NCBI GenBank assembly: GCA_009801015.1
Contig: VHZZ01000033.1
Span: 132,515 to 168,262, forward strand
From: Silene noctiflora
Taxonomy: Eukaryota > Streptophyta > Magnoliopsida > Caryophyllales > Caryophyllaceae
Length of the DNA: 35,748 bases
Direction: 5' to 3'
In this document: positions 18,651-30,300 of the stretch, piece by piece
Layout: every line of letters begins with the position of its first letter
Position numbering within the stretch: position 1 is the stretch's first letter
Position numbers and translations under genes: made by a program
The notes under the pieces: generated by a model
The model's database searches: none
Seen by the model: only the letters and a program-made list of their open reading frames with translations
What the model was told of the DNA's origin: nothing

Positions 18651-19090
18651 CGGATAATGCACGCGGTGCCCTTGAGGTTTGATATTTTGCCCGAAATACC
18701 CAATTTTTTGATCCGGAAAACTGTAAGAGGCCATAACTCGTGTTTACGATTTCCGAAAGTGATAATTTTTTTTCCAAGTCGATCTCTTTCCGAGAACTAT
18801 GATTTCAAAAAAAAAATTATCGTATTTGGATCCCGTGGCTAGAAGTTATTGCATGTCAAAATTTTTTTGACTGAACAAACTTTGAGTGACCATATCTCTT
18901 GGTCACAAATTCCAAACTAAACAATTTTTTTTTCAAGTCGTAGTTCTCGGAAAGACGATCAATTTGGAAAAAAAAATTATCACTTTCTGAACTCGTAAAC
19001 ACGAGTTATGACCTCTTAAAGTTTTCCGGATAAAAAAATTGGGTATTTCGGGCAAAAAAGCAAACCTCAAGGTACCGCGTGCATTTTCCG
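18651..19090. mobile_element. 440-bp foldback Mutator-like element with 9-bp TSD
   Basis: Flanked by identical TAATATTTT (18642-18650 and 19091-19099). The ends CGGATAATGCACGCGGTGCC and GGTACCGCGTGCATTTTCCG are inverted. The inverted similarity then runs inward for about 190 bp on each side (CTTGAGGTTTG, CCCGAAATACCCAATTTTTT, AACTCGTGTTTACGA, CTTTCCGAGAACTA), so nearly the whole element is a hairpin. There is no coding content. Long inverted repeats with a 9-bp duplication are typical of non-autonomous MULEs. Confidence 0.93.
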
Positions 19091-19099
19091 TAATATTTT

Positions 19100-20538
19100 T
19101 TGTCTCATCTATTATACTTAGACTATGTTTTCTTGGGCTGAATGGAACTGACGCTGAACTGAATTGAGCTGAAATGAGTTAAGCTGAATTGAATTGAATG
19201 AAACTAAAACTGAATCGAAATTTCCCGAAATAAATAGAGCTGAAATAAACTGAATGAAAGCTTAAATTAAGCTTAAAAAAACAGTCTCGTAACTCTTAAA
19301 AAATTTAAGACGTATATTCCCACCTTAATTTGATTTCTAAGTTGGACTTTAGGCACGAGATGTTGCCGTTTGATTTTTTTTTTTTCTTTCTTCTTTTTTT
19401 TTTTTTTTTTTTTTTTTTTGCCATTTGATTTATAAAACTGATTCCATATATTTTGAATTGCTAATGATTTGTACGCGTTTCCTCTCTATCACGTGGGTCA
19501 CTTCCATTCACTCAAAAATCTCACATGCTTGATAACTTTATTTGATTATTATTTCATTTAATCATTTTGGAATCACTTTCTTAGTTTAATTGAGATTCAA
19601 TTTAGTCAAAACCTATCCTATAATGATTTCCTCTTGGCAATTTTACAAATATTATTCCTCTTCAAAATGGGTTAAGAGAAATGTGGTGGGTTGTTATTTA
19701 TGATTCGAGGCTATGTTTTACCGGTTTTGAGTATGTTAATTCCCCTAAAAGGGTCAGGTTGATTGACTTATTATACGTGGTTTGCACGTTATTACGTATA
19801 CTCGAGATTTATTTAGTGAGCACCAAAGATAGCGGCTGCAGATCTCTTCGGCATTCAAAAAAAAAGAAAAAATAGCTAAGAAAATTTTGAAGTAAAGCAT
19901 GAAAATAAAATTAATGAAAGGAATATTTTTTGGGGGTAGACCATTCGGGTTACTCCCTATTCAAGCTGAGTAGGACCATTAAGACGGTAAAACCCTGCCT
20001 TGTAAATTTTAACAATGCTGCATTTCCAGAGCTTGAACACGAAATCTCTTTGAATAAGTTAAAACAACCCATTATTGGTTGATCTAAGTGTTCGTAAGTA
20101 TAAATAAAAGGAATCTGATCAAACTTAATTCCGTTCCTATTAATCAAATATTGACTCGTTAAGGTTAGGCTAATGGGGAAACAAGGATGGGTTAGAGGCT
20201 TGTTCTTTTAGACTGAATTACCTGAACTGAATTAAATGAACATGAACTGAAGTTAATTTATCTTAATTAAACTAAACTTATTAGCATTATAAAATTAAAC
20301 TGAACCAAACTAAATTTATAAGAATTCAAATTAAATCCAAAAAAAAGTTTCTTTCTTTTTTTTTTTTTTTTTTTTTTTAATAATAGTAAACTGTGATTAA
20401 AATAAAAGAAAGTTAGTTACAGTACAAACTCCGTGATACCGAAACTCTGTAAACTACTAGAAAGCCAACTAATCGAACTAGATACACCATGTAATGAAGT
20501 AGTAAAAAACTTGGCCACCATTATGATATTGTGTTTGG
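19100..20538. other. Intergenic with degenerate TGAACTGAATTGAA-type low-complexity tracts
   Basis: Two tracts (about 19126-19262 and 20205-20340) are built from short variants of CTGAACTGAATTGA. T-rich runs lie at 19375-19420 and 20353-20379. Similar tracts reappear near 32380-32620 and 32750-32800. I find no gene. Confidence 0.5.
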
Positions 20539-20725
20539 CAAATTCTCGTTTGTGACGGAAGGTATCCGTCACAAATGAGAAGACGAGTACCATTTTGTGA
20601 GACAGAATGCCCAAATAGAGGAGAGAGGAAAGCAAGTGGGGGGTGCCCCCACCTTGTCCCCCTATTTGTTTTGTGAGTGGCATTATCCGTCTTCGGATCC
20701 GACCCGTCACAAGGGAGACGCTTTG
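20539..20725. mobile_element. GACGGATAGTG-family MITE (copy F)
   Basis: Left end CAAATTCTCGTTTGTGACGG, right end CCGTCACAAGGGAGACGCTTTG. Subterminal inverted GTGAGACAGAATG / CATTATCCGTCTTC motifs surround a central GGGGGGTGCCCCCACC palindrome. At 187 bp it matches copies G and H. Flanks ATTGTGTTT and ATTATGTAT are at best a decayed 9-bp duplication. It lies in the opposite orientation to copies G and H. Confidence 0.85.
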
Positions 20726-21289
20726 ATTATGTATGGAGGAGATTAAATTTAAAGTAGGAGACTACAAAATAGTACATACTCCACTAATTTGATGGGCCAA
20801 CCCATGACTTACTTGCACTACATGTAAATACTAGTTGCCCTCTCCCTACGCCTACATCATTTATTTCCTTGTACCAATTTTCTATTTATTATTTATTATT
20901 TATTATTTATTATTTATTATTTATTATTTCTTTCCTTTTCTAATTATGATATATGATGTGGAAAATTCGTAATAGCTAATTTTCAAGTGATCAAGTTTTC
21001 TGGTAATTTGGCTTAAATCAAATCGTAATCAATATTATAATTAGTAGTTATAAATATGTAATCTATTATAAGTTCATTGTATCCGGTAGAAGTATTCGAG
21101 AATTAACACCGGACAATGACCCTCTTTAGTAAACGATATATTAGGAAAAATTAATAGATTCAGGTTTAAAAGTAAATTGGCCAATCAATTTACCAATTTT
21201 ATGCGTATTAAATTATACAATGTGTAGTATATTGTTCGTAATTTACTATTTTTTGAACATGCTACTTATAGCAGATTAGCATCATGTTC
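20726..21289. other. AT-rich intergenic with a 7-bp microsatellite
   Basis: A run of TTTATTA units (about 20883-20928, roughly 6.5 copies) is the only ordered structure. The unit differs from the plant telomere repeat TTTAGGG. There is no coding sequence. Confidence 0.5.
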
Positions 21290-21298
21290 GAGTAATTA

Positions 21299-21622
21299 CA
21301 ATTAAAGGATTATACAACCAGTTGTATACATTTGGTAGTATAGATTTTGAGCTTTATAGCTAAGGATTTGAGTTTATATATACATTTTACGAGCTTTATT
21401 GAAAAGAATTTAAGTGCCTTTATAAAAAAATTAAACTCAAAATATTTTATTCAAGCTCAAAAATAACACATAAACTCAATAAGATTTTATTTTTAACCAC
21501 CTAAAAAATTAAAATGTGCATCAAAATTTTTTAAAAGCTCAAAAAAATTGCATATAAACTCAATTAAATTTGTATTGGATGTACGATGCTCATTTACATC
21601 TGGATGTATAATTGTATTTGTG
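21299..21622 (-). mobile_element. 324-bp Mutator-like MITE, copy 2
   Basis: Exact 9-bp target duplications GAGTAATTA at 21290-21298 and 21623-21631. Its reverse complement begins CACAAATACAATTATACATC and aligns along its whole length with copy 1 at 17942-18265; both are exactly 324 bp. Shared internal blocks include TTATATGCAATTTTTTT, AAAATCTTATT.AGTTTAT and TCGTAAAATGTATATATAA. No transposase is present. Confidence 0.93.
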
Positions 21623-21631
21623 GAGTAATTA

Positions 21632-21864
21632 TTATCTGTTAATTACCAAACATCTTTTCTTAATTCTGCTTGATGGTCATATGCTACAAAATCCACTTAC
21701 CACCATCTGCCAACGGTTATCCGCTATTACAAATCTACTTATGCCATTTGCCAAAAGGGATACCCTAAAACTTAATGAGATTGAATTTTTCATGAAAAGG
21801 AGTATTCTTGTAATATACTTCTAGTTTCTAGTTCTTTATTCATTCCACAAATTTCTAGAGGGAG

Positions 21865-21906
<42 letters not shown>

Positions 21907-22144
21907 TGTGAATATTTGTGATGCACCAAAAAAAATAAATGTAAATGTCAGGTTAGGTGGGATGAGACCACATTAATTTCAAGACATATTGAGCTGCTGT
22001 AATGCATTTATTGCAAACTTTTTTAAAAGAAGAAGAAGAGCAGAGAGTAGTGGCAAATTTTGTATATCACTAATTCACTATTCTTCCATTCCATTCCATT
22101 TGACTTTTAAAATTGATTCAGTATGGAGTATCTAATCACCACAT
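21632..22144. other. Intergenic with (AAT)n microsatellite
   Basis: About 12-13 AAT units lie at 21868-21905. The remainder is AT-rich without a supported gene; the open frame over 21612-21824 starts inside the MITE and shows no conserved feature. Confidence 0.5.
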
Positions 22145-22153
22145 AGTGTTATA

Positions 22154-22339
22154 CAAAGTGTCGTGCTTGTGACGGATTTTATCCGTCCCAAGCTGAAGAC
22201 GGATAGTTCCCCTCTCATAAAAAGGCAAGTGGGAGGAGGGCAAGTGGAACACCCCATGAATAGTTCCACTTGCACATTGTAAGAGGGGTATCCGTCTTTA
22301 ACTTGTGACGGATAGTGTTCGTCTTCAATAATGAGAATT
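22154..22339. mobile_element. GACGGATAGTG-family MITE (copy G)
   Basis: Left end CAAAGTGTCGTGCTTGTGAC, right end GTTCGTCTTCAATAATGAGA. Internal inverted GAAGACGGATAGTTCCCCTC / GAGGGGTATCCGTC and CAAGTGG / CCACTTG motifs are present. At 186 bp it matches copies F and H. Flanks AGTGTTATA (22145-22153) and TGTGTTATA (22340-22348) agree at 8 of 9 bases. Confidence 0.88.
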
Positions 22340-22410
22340 TGTGTTATAAAGGGGTGCACCATAATGTTTGGAATCACTAGTCTATTTCTTTAATAGTAAT
22401 ATTATTATCG

Positions 22411-22500
22411 AGAACCAGAGTTAGCTCGAGTGATAAGAGTTTTCTTACTTAGCCGTGAAATTAGGGGTTCGATTATCACTAACAATGTGGTGTGCTCATT
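22411..22500 (+). repeat. tRNA-like SINE head (pol III A and B boxes)
   Basis: An A-box-like TAGCTCGAGTG (22422-22432) is followed after 33 bp by a B-box-like GGTTCGATTA (22466-22475). The spacing matches the minus-strand head near 676-745. The downstream body and any poly(A) tail could not be delimited, so this may be a SINE fragment. Confidence 0.45.
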
Positions 22501-23816
22501 AGAATAAAAAGAAAATATTAATAATCTCATTTCCTTTCTAATATAACTTATAATTGTGAGCATAAAACTCTTGTTTAAGACCGATAATAGTTTAACGGTC
22601 AAAGTGTCGAACAAATAGATGAAACAAAAAAGTAAAGTATTTACGGAATTACAAAAAACTTGTGCCATTCATTAATATGGAGTAATACTTGACCCATTTT
22701 AAACTTCAACTAATATCTATTTCAAGAAAGACCAACTGAATTATTAAAGTATTAATTACATAAAATAATTAAGAATCAAATATTTGATTTTTTTTTAAAA
22801 AAAACTACCTTTTATTTATTTTCTATATTGGATGAATAATCTCTCATGTAAACAAACAAGCACCATCAAATACCCCTGAATAATCAAGCAACTATTACAC
22901 ATTTAAACGAGTAAGCTGCGACAGACTTAAATAAAAATCACAAAAGAACGATTATTTGAGGAACTTAAAAGAACATAATCCCGATTAGAGAACATTAAAA
23001 ACCTTCTCACGATACTGATAATTGAACTCCAACAAAAAAAAAAAAAAAAAATCAACTGTAACGGTGTAAAAATTTTCGAAATTGTTTGCAACTTCTAATG
23101 CTCACTTGGGGAACCTTGCTTGCAATCCTAAATTATCTTTCTTATGGGTTTTAAGTACTTTCAATAGAGAAAAGTCGAAAGATATACTTTTATACTCTCG
23201 ATCTTAATACAAGGAAACACAAAAGTCCATTGCATGAAAGAACCTTCAACTATACTCCTGCTCATCCAACTGTCGATGTATTCAATTTTGCAATTATGTG
23301 ATGTCGCTCCATAATGTTGCGCGATTTCATCACTTAAAAGACTCATGAATCTTAAACACTACTCAGGTAATAATTTTCTAGTTTGACCCAGTATAAAAGT
23401 CTAATGACTCGTGACTCACGAGTCGTGAGCATCAATCATGCTACAAAGCACTCCATCACTTGGAGCACATGTCTTGTAAATATAAGATTCATTTGACAAA
23501 AACCGGGGGAACTGGGGAACATGGCACCTGTGAAACTTGCTTTTGATGGCATGACATGGAATAGGCGAAATACAAGATGAAGAAACATACTCCCAAGTTA
23601 AAAACAAATAAAACATAACTCGGGAATATAATTCTACGTAGGTGAAATGATGAGTTGGCGATTAATGCCTTAAATTAGTAGGTAAACATTCAACTATTCA
23701 AGGACCACGGTGAGCCTAGTGGTAGAGCTACCTAGTTTTATACTGAAACCGTCACCTGCAATACTCAGTTCATTTATACTTGGTATAATGTTTTTTTTGG
23801 GGGGAGCAGAGGGACT
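22501..23816. other. AT-rich intergenic, possible third tRNA-like motif
   Basis: No gene is seen. GAGCCTAGTGGTAGAGCTACC near 23713-23733 resembles a tRNA D-arm/A box, but a convincing B box does not follow, so it is only a weak SINE candidate. The short frames over 23161-23616 show no conserved features. Confidence 0.4.
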
Positions 23817-23825
23817 CACATGGTA

Positions 23826-24010
23826 CAAAGCGTCTTGCTTGTGACGGACACTATCCGTCACAAGCCGAAGACGGATAATGTCACTTTCACAATAAAGCAA
23901 GTGGGGGAGAAATGGAGCATCTCATGGATAGTGCCACTTGTATATTGTGAGAGGAGCACTATCCGTCTTCAGCTTATGACGGATAGTGACCGTCTTCGAT
24001 GAGAATTGTG
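23826..24010. mobile_element. GACGGATAGTG-family MITE (copy H), intact with 9-bp TSD
   Basis: Exact target duplications CACATGGTA at 23817-23825 and 24011-24019. The left end is CAAAGCGTCTTGCTTGTGAC and the right end GTCTTCGATGAGAATTGTG. Inside, GAAGACGGATAATGTCACTT and GGAGCACTATCCGTCTTC are inverted, as are GCAAGTGG and CCACTTG. At 185 bp it is the best-preserved copy. It lies about 310 bp beyond the TAF5 stop codon. The 9-bp duplication supports the Mutator superfamily. Confidence 0.92.
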
Positions 24011-24328
24011 CACATGGTAACTATATTAAAATCATGGAGGAATACCTCTAAATTACTTTACGAACGAAGCTATTTGATCTGATGTGCATACTCCGTACGA
24101 TGCGAGGAACTGAGAATATCACATCTTCATTTAAGAACGCTTGTTTAGCAAGCATACCAATTAAGAGCTACAGTAAAAAGCACATACCTTAAAACAAAAC
24201 AATAAAATCACCTCTGAATTTGTAACAGTTAAATTGCAAACTGTCCCTTAAGTCAAACTGTACCTAATTAAATAAGTACCTCATTTATAAGCCGACAGTG
24301 TGACAGGAAGCATAATGTGTAACATCAG

Positions 24329-27300
24329 TCATGAAGGTTTAGAGAAGACCCCAGCTCCGAATAGCAGATTCCTCCTAGAAAACTGCATAATGAGCTAAAT
24401 GTCAGAGTTCCTGGGAGTAAAACACAACACCAAGAAGTAGCATACTGTGTTTACCCTAATATTTCACTTTTGTCCAACATTTAGACAAGATACGACACCT
24501 CAACAATTAGTTTTAGGGGTTAAAACATGAAACTCTTTGCTAAACAGCCACGTCCGACAGTATGGTTTGATTATGTGCTGCACGTCAAGACACTCCGATA
24601 AGACAGGACACTTTCGAAATATCATCTTAGAAAAAAACATGAAACTTTTTTGATACATAGCTGTGTCTAACACTGTGTTGGGTCCGATACTTGCAAGTGT
24701 TGCAACCGAGTTAAAGTTATAGAGACCAACTTGTAAATTTCAGCTTACCGTAAGAGAGTAGACTGGAGAAGACTTTGTATAAAGCGTCTTCAATGATCTT
24801 AGTCTGTTTATGCTCCCGGTTCTGCAGGCAACATATTATTGGTACAGTTTCAAACTCAGAGATTGAATATGGTTTCGTCTCAATACTAGATGAACTTACT
24901 TTTCCTCTGATTTAGTTGTCTTTGTGCTTGAGTTAACATCCCACAGTTTCACAGAGCAGTCCGCCGATCCAGATGCAAGAAGTGAGCCTTCACCACTGAT
25001 ATACATAGCACAGAAAGAGAATGAAATGTGACTATAAGAAGGAAAGATGGATAATAGTTTTAATTTCAAAAGGCACAAGGCATATTGAGGGGATGCGGCA
25101 CGTAGATTTTCAAACACATTTGTATTTTTATATTGGAAAATTCACAACATATACCTTTTATCTACCTCTTTTTCCAAACTTAAACAAAGTATTTGCATAA
25201 AAAGAAATTCATAACTTGTACCTTTTGCGAACGTAGGACTAAAATTCCACACCAGATCTTAAATTCATTAAAAAAATGAAGATGAAATGACCGAATTGTT
25301 CTAAACTACACTCCACAAGACACCTAATTCTCTTCCTCTCATTACTGAATAGCACAGGAAACATCCAAAGCCAAAATTCTTCTTTAAAGCTCCATGATCA
25401 GCTTTAGAAGAACAATAAACTTCATTCCAAAAACAAAACAATTATTTACGAATCCATAGTCGCCATCTTTGAAACATTTGGAAATGCGTTAGAAGGTATA
25501 GGCACCTTACTTTGTCATCTTTAATAATTTTATAAAATTTGGATTAATCTTGGTAGTTTTATGTGCATTAATTGTTTAATTTTGCTGGAGAACAAGAGTG
25601 TGAATTATACATATTTCAATTGTTAATTTGTTTTCCAACCCTAAAATGGTTTATTTTTGCTGAAATGAACCAAAGTAGAGCCAAATTACTTATTGATAAA
25701 GTGGAGGGATCAAGGAGTTATAAGAACATGAGGGTAGAATTGGTATTAAAATTACAACGTAGGAGGGGAATTTTGAATTCAGCCGGAAACTTCCTGTGTT
25801 GCGTTAAGATTTGGTATGAAATCTGAGTTGAAGGTTCACAAAGATATGCATTTTGATTTTTTTTAGGAGCGATAAGTTTCGGAAATGAGGTATACGAAAG
25901 ACATAACTTGTAAGTTATGAATTAACTCTTTCTAAAATAATTTTCGGCAACACCCTCCTTAAGAATTTTAAAGAGGTTGACATGTACAAAAATAAAAGCT
26001 ATGACAGCAAGGCTAAGGGAAGGAAATAATAAAAGCACTGGAAGAATAAAACGTTGACATTATATAGTGCGCCCCATTAGCCGCACCTTATGTAGAAAGC
26101 ACACCTAAGGCGGCTTGACAAATTTTTCCTTCGTGGGCTTTGCGCGTAAGTGCGCTTTTTAACTATATAGGTGCCTGACGATTATAATCAGAAATTTTAT
26201 GTGATAATAAAAATGAAGGGATGATATTTACCTAAAAGCCAGGGTCCATACGCATGAAGTGTGACCAACCAAAGGAGTGATGCAACGACCAGTAGCAAGA
26301 TCCCACATCATGATGGTGCCATCTTCATCACCAGATGCCATATATCGACCATCAGGTGACATAGCTAATGACAATATCATACTTCTGTGACCAATAAATA
26401 TCCTGACACATTCCCCGCTCTGTATGTCCCATAAACGAACAGTTTTGTCGCTTGATCCAGTGGCTATGTAATTACAGTTGACATGCCATCGGACACACTG
26501 TGAAACACATTTAACAGATAAGAGAAAGTACAAAAGCTCATAGGACAGATGTACAAAAACATGGAATGAATAAAGATAGAATGTCTATCAACTCACATCG
26601 ACATCTGATAAATGCCCTGCCATAATTCTCAGCGGCTGTACCCGGTCCATGGACCATATCCTAGCAGTTCTATCATGAGAACAAGAAGCAAAATAATGTC
26701 CAAATGGGCTGAACTGCATAATAAACCCATTTGGTCAAGGGGTTATCAGGACAGTAAAACAATCAATATACATAAAAAAAAAGCATGTATACCACATCCA
26801 GCCTATATAGGATGTTTACCTGCACATCCCAAACAGGATAATTATGACCCTTGTAGCACACAAGATTGGCATTTAGGTTTGTACTCCACAGCCTCACTGC
26901 AATCATAATATTTGTTGAAGAATATGTAAGAGATTGATCCATTGAGCAGAACAAGAAGCAGTATGAGGAGGCCAAAGGGATTTAAAGAGCACACCAGTTG
27001 AATCAGCTGAAGAAGAGAGGATAAAATCCCCGAGAGGACTAAAAGAGGCTGAGTAAACAGGCCCGGAATGACCTCGAAATAAAGTGTAGGGTCTTTTGTC
27101 TATATTTGTACCAAGCACATTATCATTGCTTGCAGCCTCTTGGTCACTTTGTCCGGCTACAACCAACAGATTAGAGGAAAATAAAATTTCAATGACCAAT
27201 GGATGATTTGTCGAATCGAAGACAATTAGAGAAAGGGAGATTGCTAGAACATACAATTGCTCGTTTGTTGCCCACGTTTTGACATGTCCCAAACCTAACA

Positions 27301-30300
27301 AAGGACCACATAACAAAAGTAAATATAGGGACAACATTTTTTTATCAAAAAGACAACTAACAAACAAACAAAAAAATTATATAGCAATGTAACAGTACCT
27401 TGAGTGAGGAATCCGAAAATCCACCAGCAACCAAAGCACCATCATGTGAAATCGAGGCACAATTTAAACTAAAAAACAGTACATAAAAATGCAACACAAA
27501 ACAAAAACTAGTCACAACAAAAGAAAACAATAAACAAGAAGAAGATTCATTAAGATGATAAGGCTAAAAACGTGTTACCCATTGTGTGTGTTGAGAAATG
27601 TGTAAAAGCATACTGACGGTAGGGAAGCACTACTCAATTGCACACGATTTCGAAGGTCATCCAAGATAGACTGCTCAACTTCAATTGGCCTATGGAAATC
27701 AATATACACATTAGATAAACAAGCTATGTACATGCAATTCTTGCAAATAATCTACTTTGGAGAGGTAACAGATCAGTCATTGCCATTGGTTCAAAGAGTG
27801 ATCTATTTTCATTGGCTTTGCATGTGTAAAACAGTTCATTGCATGTTTTACTTCCCACACCACTAAACTTCCGCCAGCAGGAGTTAAATCTTAGTGCCCA
27901 GTGAAGTTTGCTTTGAAGAGGTGGCAATGGACAGAGGGAAGGGAAAGGATATTGACTGCCCATCAAGGTAACACATAAGTTTGATTTTTTCCAAGCACGG
28001 TGATTGGAAACTCATCTACGTTGTAATGTTGACAATAGTATGCTACATATCTCACTCATATGAGAAAAGGCATAAGGTCATGTATACGTTGCAGATAGAT
28101 GTAAGTAACAAACTAGTGCAATACATTACGGGCAAACTAAGCTCCGGTTTGACTCTTGGGGCTACGGATGTAGTGTTGGCCTCAGGTCGTGCAGGTTTTC
28201 CAGCCGCTACGCTAACTTTATCTTTTTTGGATTTTTTGGATGGTGCAGCTTGTTTTCCTCCATCAGCAGACTTTTTCTACACACAAACAAACAAATTATA
28301 AATATCAACAGCAGTTAGCATACTGAGGAAGAGCAGGTAGCATAAGCACTAAAGCACCTTGGTTTCTTCGTTTTCCCCCTCCTTGTTTTCAACATCAACT
28401 TTATCAGACTCTAAAAGTAAACCGCCAGTCTTCTCCAAACGATCTTCTAATGAATCCTCTAGCATCTAACAACACCATGGACATCAACAAACATGCTGAA
28501 CATAAAACAGCATCTCACAAGATGGATAGACCGATTATGAACAGGGCTAATGAAATCAAAACTATACACTGAAGTGGATTTCAACGGGCATGCTAAGAAA
28601 ATATGTTCTTACCCCCCATTGAATTTCTTTCTGGTTTATCAAGTCAACTGCATCTTGGCCACCACCAACTATGGTCACTGCTTCAGAATCATCAATTATT
28701 GAACTAGGTTGACCAGGATAAGCTGTGTACAAAATACAGAGCCATAAGATAAGAGCAACAGCTGGAAAATGAAAAGATAGGCAGAAGACAGAAGAGAAAA
28801 GTACGGTCAAAGTGGATGTGCTCGTTTATAACACCAAGCATTGTAATTGATTGATTATTGTGCAGATATTTATAAAGAAGTCCATGAGCATACTGCATAA
28901 ACAAAGTCCAAAGCAGATGTTTAGCCAGAATTTCCACACAAATCTGAAACATCAAAGAATTACTACTACTGCAGAGAATATAGGATAACAGATATATAAA
29001 TAAAGAGCGCTTGTCCACAAGTACCAGTGAAGATAATTTAATATCCTCAAGCATGCATGACTCATAAATTACTACTACTGCCAAATGCCAATAAACTTCT
29101 AACAAAAAAGAAAAGCTTCTCTATATGATGTGGTAACTCGTAGATTGATTTGGCTGATCTCCTACCGGTACGGATCTATTATGCCAAAAGATCACATAAA
29201 CAATTTACCATCTGCTGCTGTATGAAACAATGAGAACCAGCAAAAAAATATATATCTGTGGTTTACTTCTTCTAAGGGCTTTAAAAAGTCAAGACTCAAG
29301 AAATAACCTGACAAATCTTGATGTTCACTTTGCTCTGCCTTAATGTGTGAGCAAACTCCATCTCCTGAACAATATTCATAAAGCCACAAGTTCCAAGGTC
29401 ACAATGAGAAAAATCAGACTAACTGGAGCAAAATTACTGGCTCAAAACTTTTGAACAACCGCTAACCTCCAAATGGGAAGGAGAAAGGACTCCTTCCAGC
29501 TTTTGTAAGTCTCTTTGGTGCATAACCTCATGGTCTTCACGGAAGGTATTGAAAAAACTACGGGCTGTAAGAAAATATCATTAGAAAATCAGTCTGAATC
29601 AGGATTACTTGCATATATAACATCTCAATGTAGCTGAAAAATGAGTTGTTGACATGTTACCTTCTTGAAGGTGCCCTTTTGCAACAAGGTCCATGAAACA
29701 ATGGATAAATACTGGATAAAGCACTCGAAGCAACTCATGCTGTTCGAAACAAAACCAATGCTCAAATAAACCTCTTTACTCAATATTTTCATCCTAGTCT
29801 CGAGGGAAAACTCGAAATATAAAAAACCATGAGAGGAAGAAGTAAGTCTTTCAAAAATAGCAAAGGTAAAAAGTTTGGACTGGTAATAACTCCGGTAGAA
29901 AAGTAAATAACCGAAATCTATCGTAGCATAGAGCATACATGATACACGGAACACCAATTTGTCTCATGTCCACCTCAGTGCAAAATCTACCTACCATTTT
30001 ACTTCCCGAAAAAAATAGGGAGAACTGTTAAATAATTTATTTGGTAAGTGATTGTAATCGCCTGGGGGAACGTAAAGATTTTTCACATGCCATCTCCCAT
30101 CCACAAATGAAGAGAAGGGAAAAAAACAGAAAAGGAAGTAAGGTGAACCAGTAGTGTCATGGCATGCACTATATTTTGGGAGAGGGATTGCGGGAATGCA
30201 GAAAGTAAACCTTGTATAAATCAAGCGAACCATAAGCCCATGATCTGAGCTTGCTATATCCATCCTGGTATTGTGCTGGGAGGCTCTCGGACCTAAAAGA

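Noticed and set aside
20883-20928. Interstitial telomere repeat
   Set aside because: The unit is TTTATTA, not TTTAGGG. It is an ordinary AT microsatellite.
25572-25826. An 84-codon plus-strand frame in TAF5 intron 16 as a gene
   Set aside because: It has no recognisable domain, lies inside an intron on the opposite strand and is AT-rich. Chance frame.
28704-29105. A 133-codon minus-strand frame as a protein
   Set aside because: It reads through a TAF5 exon and its introns. Only the part at 28805-28892 is coding, in the spliced TAF5 frame.
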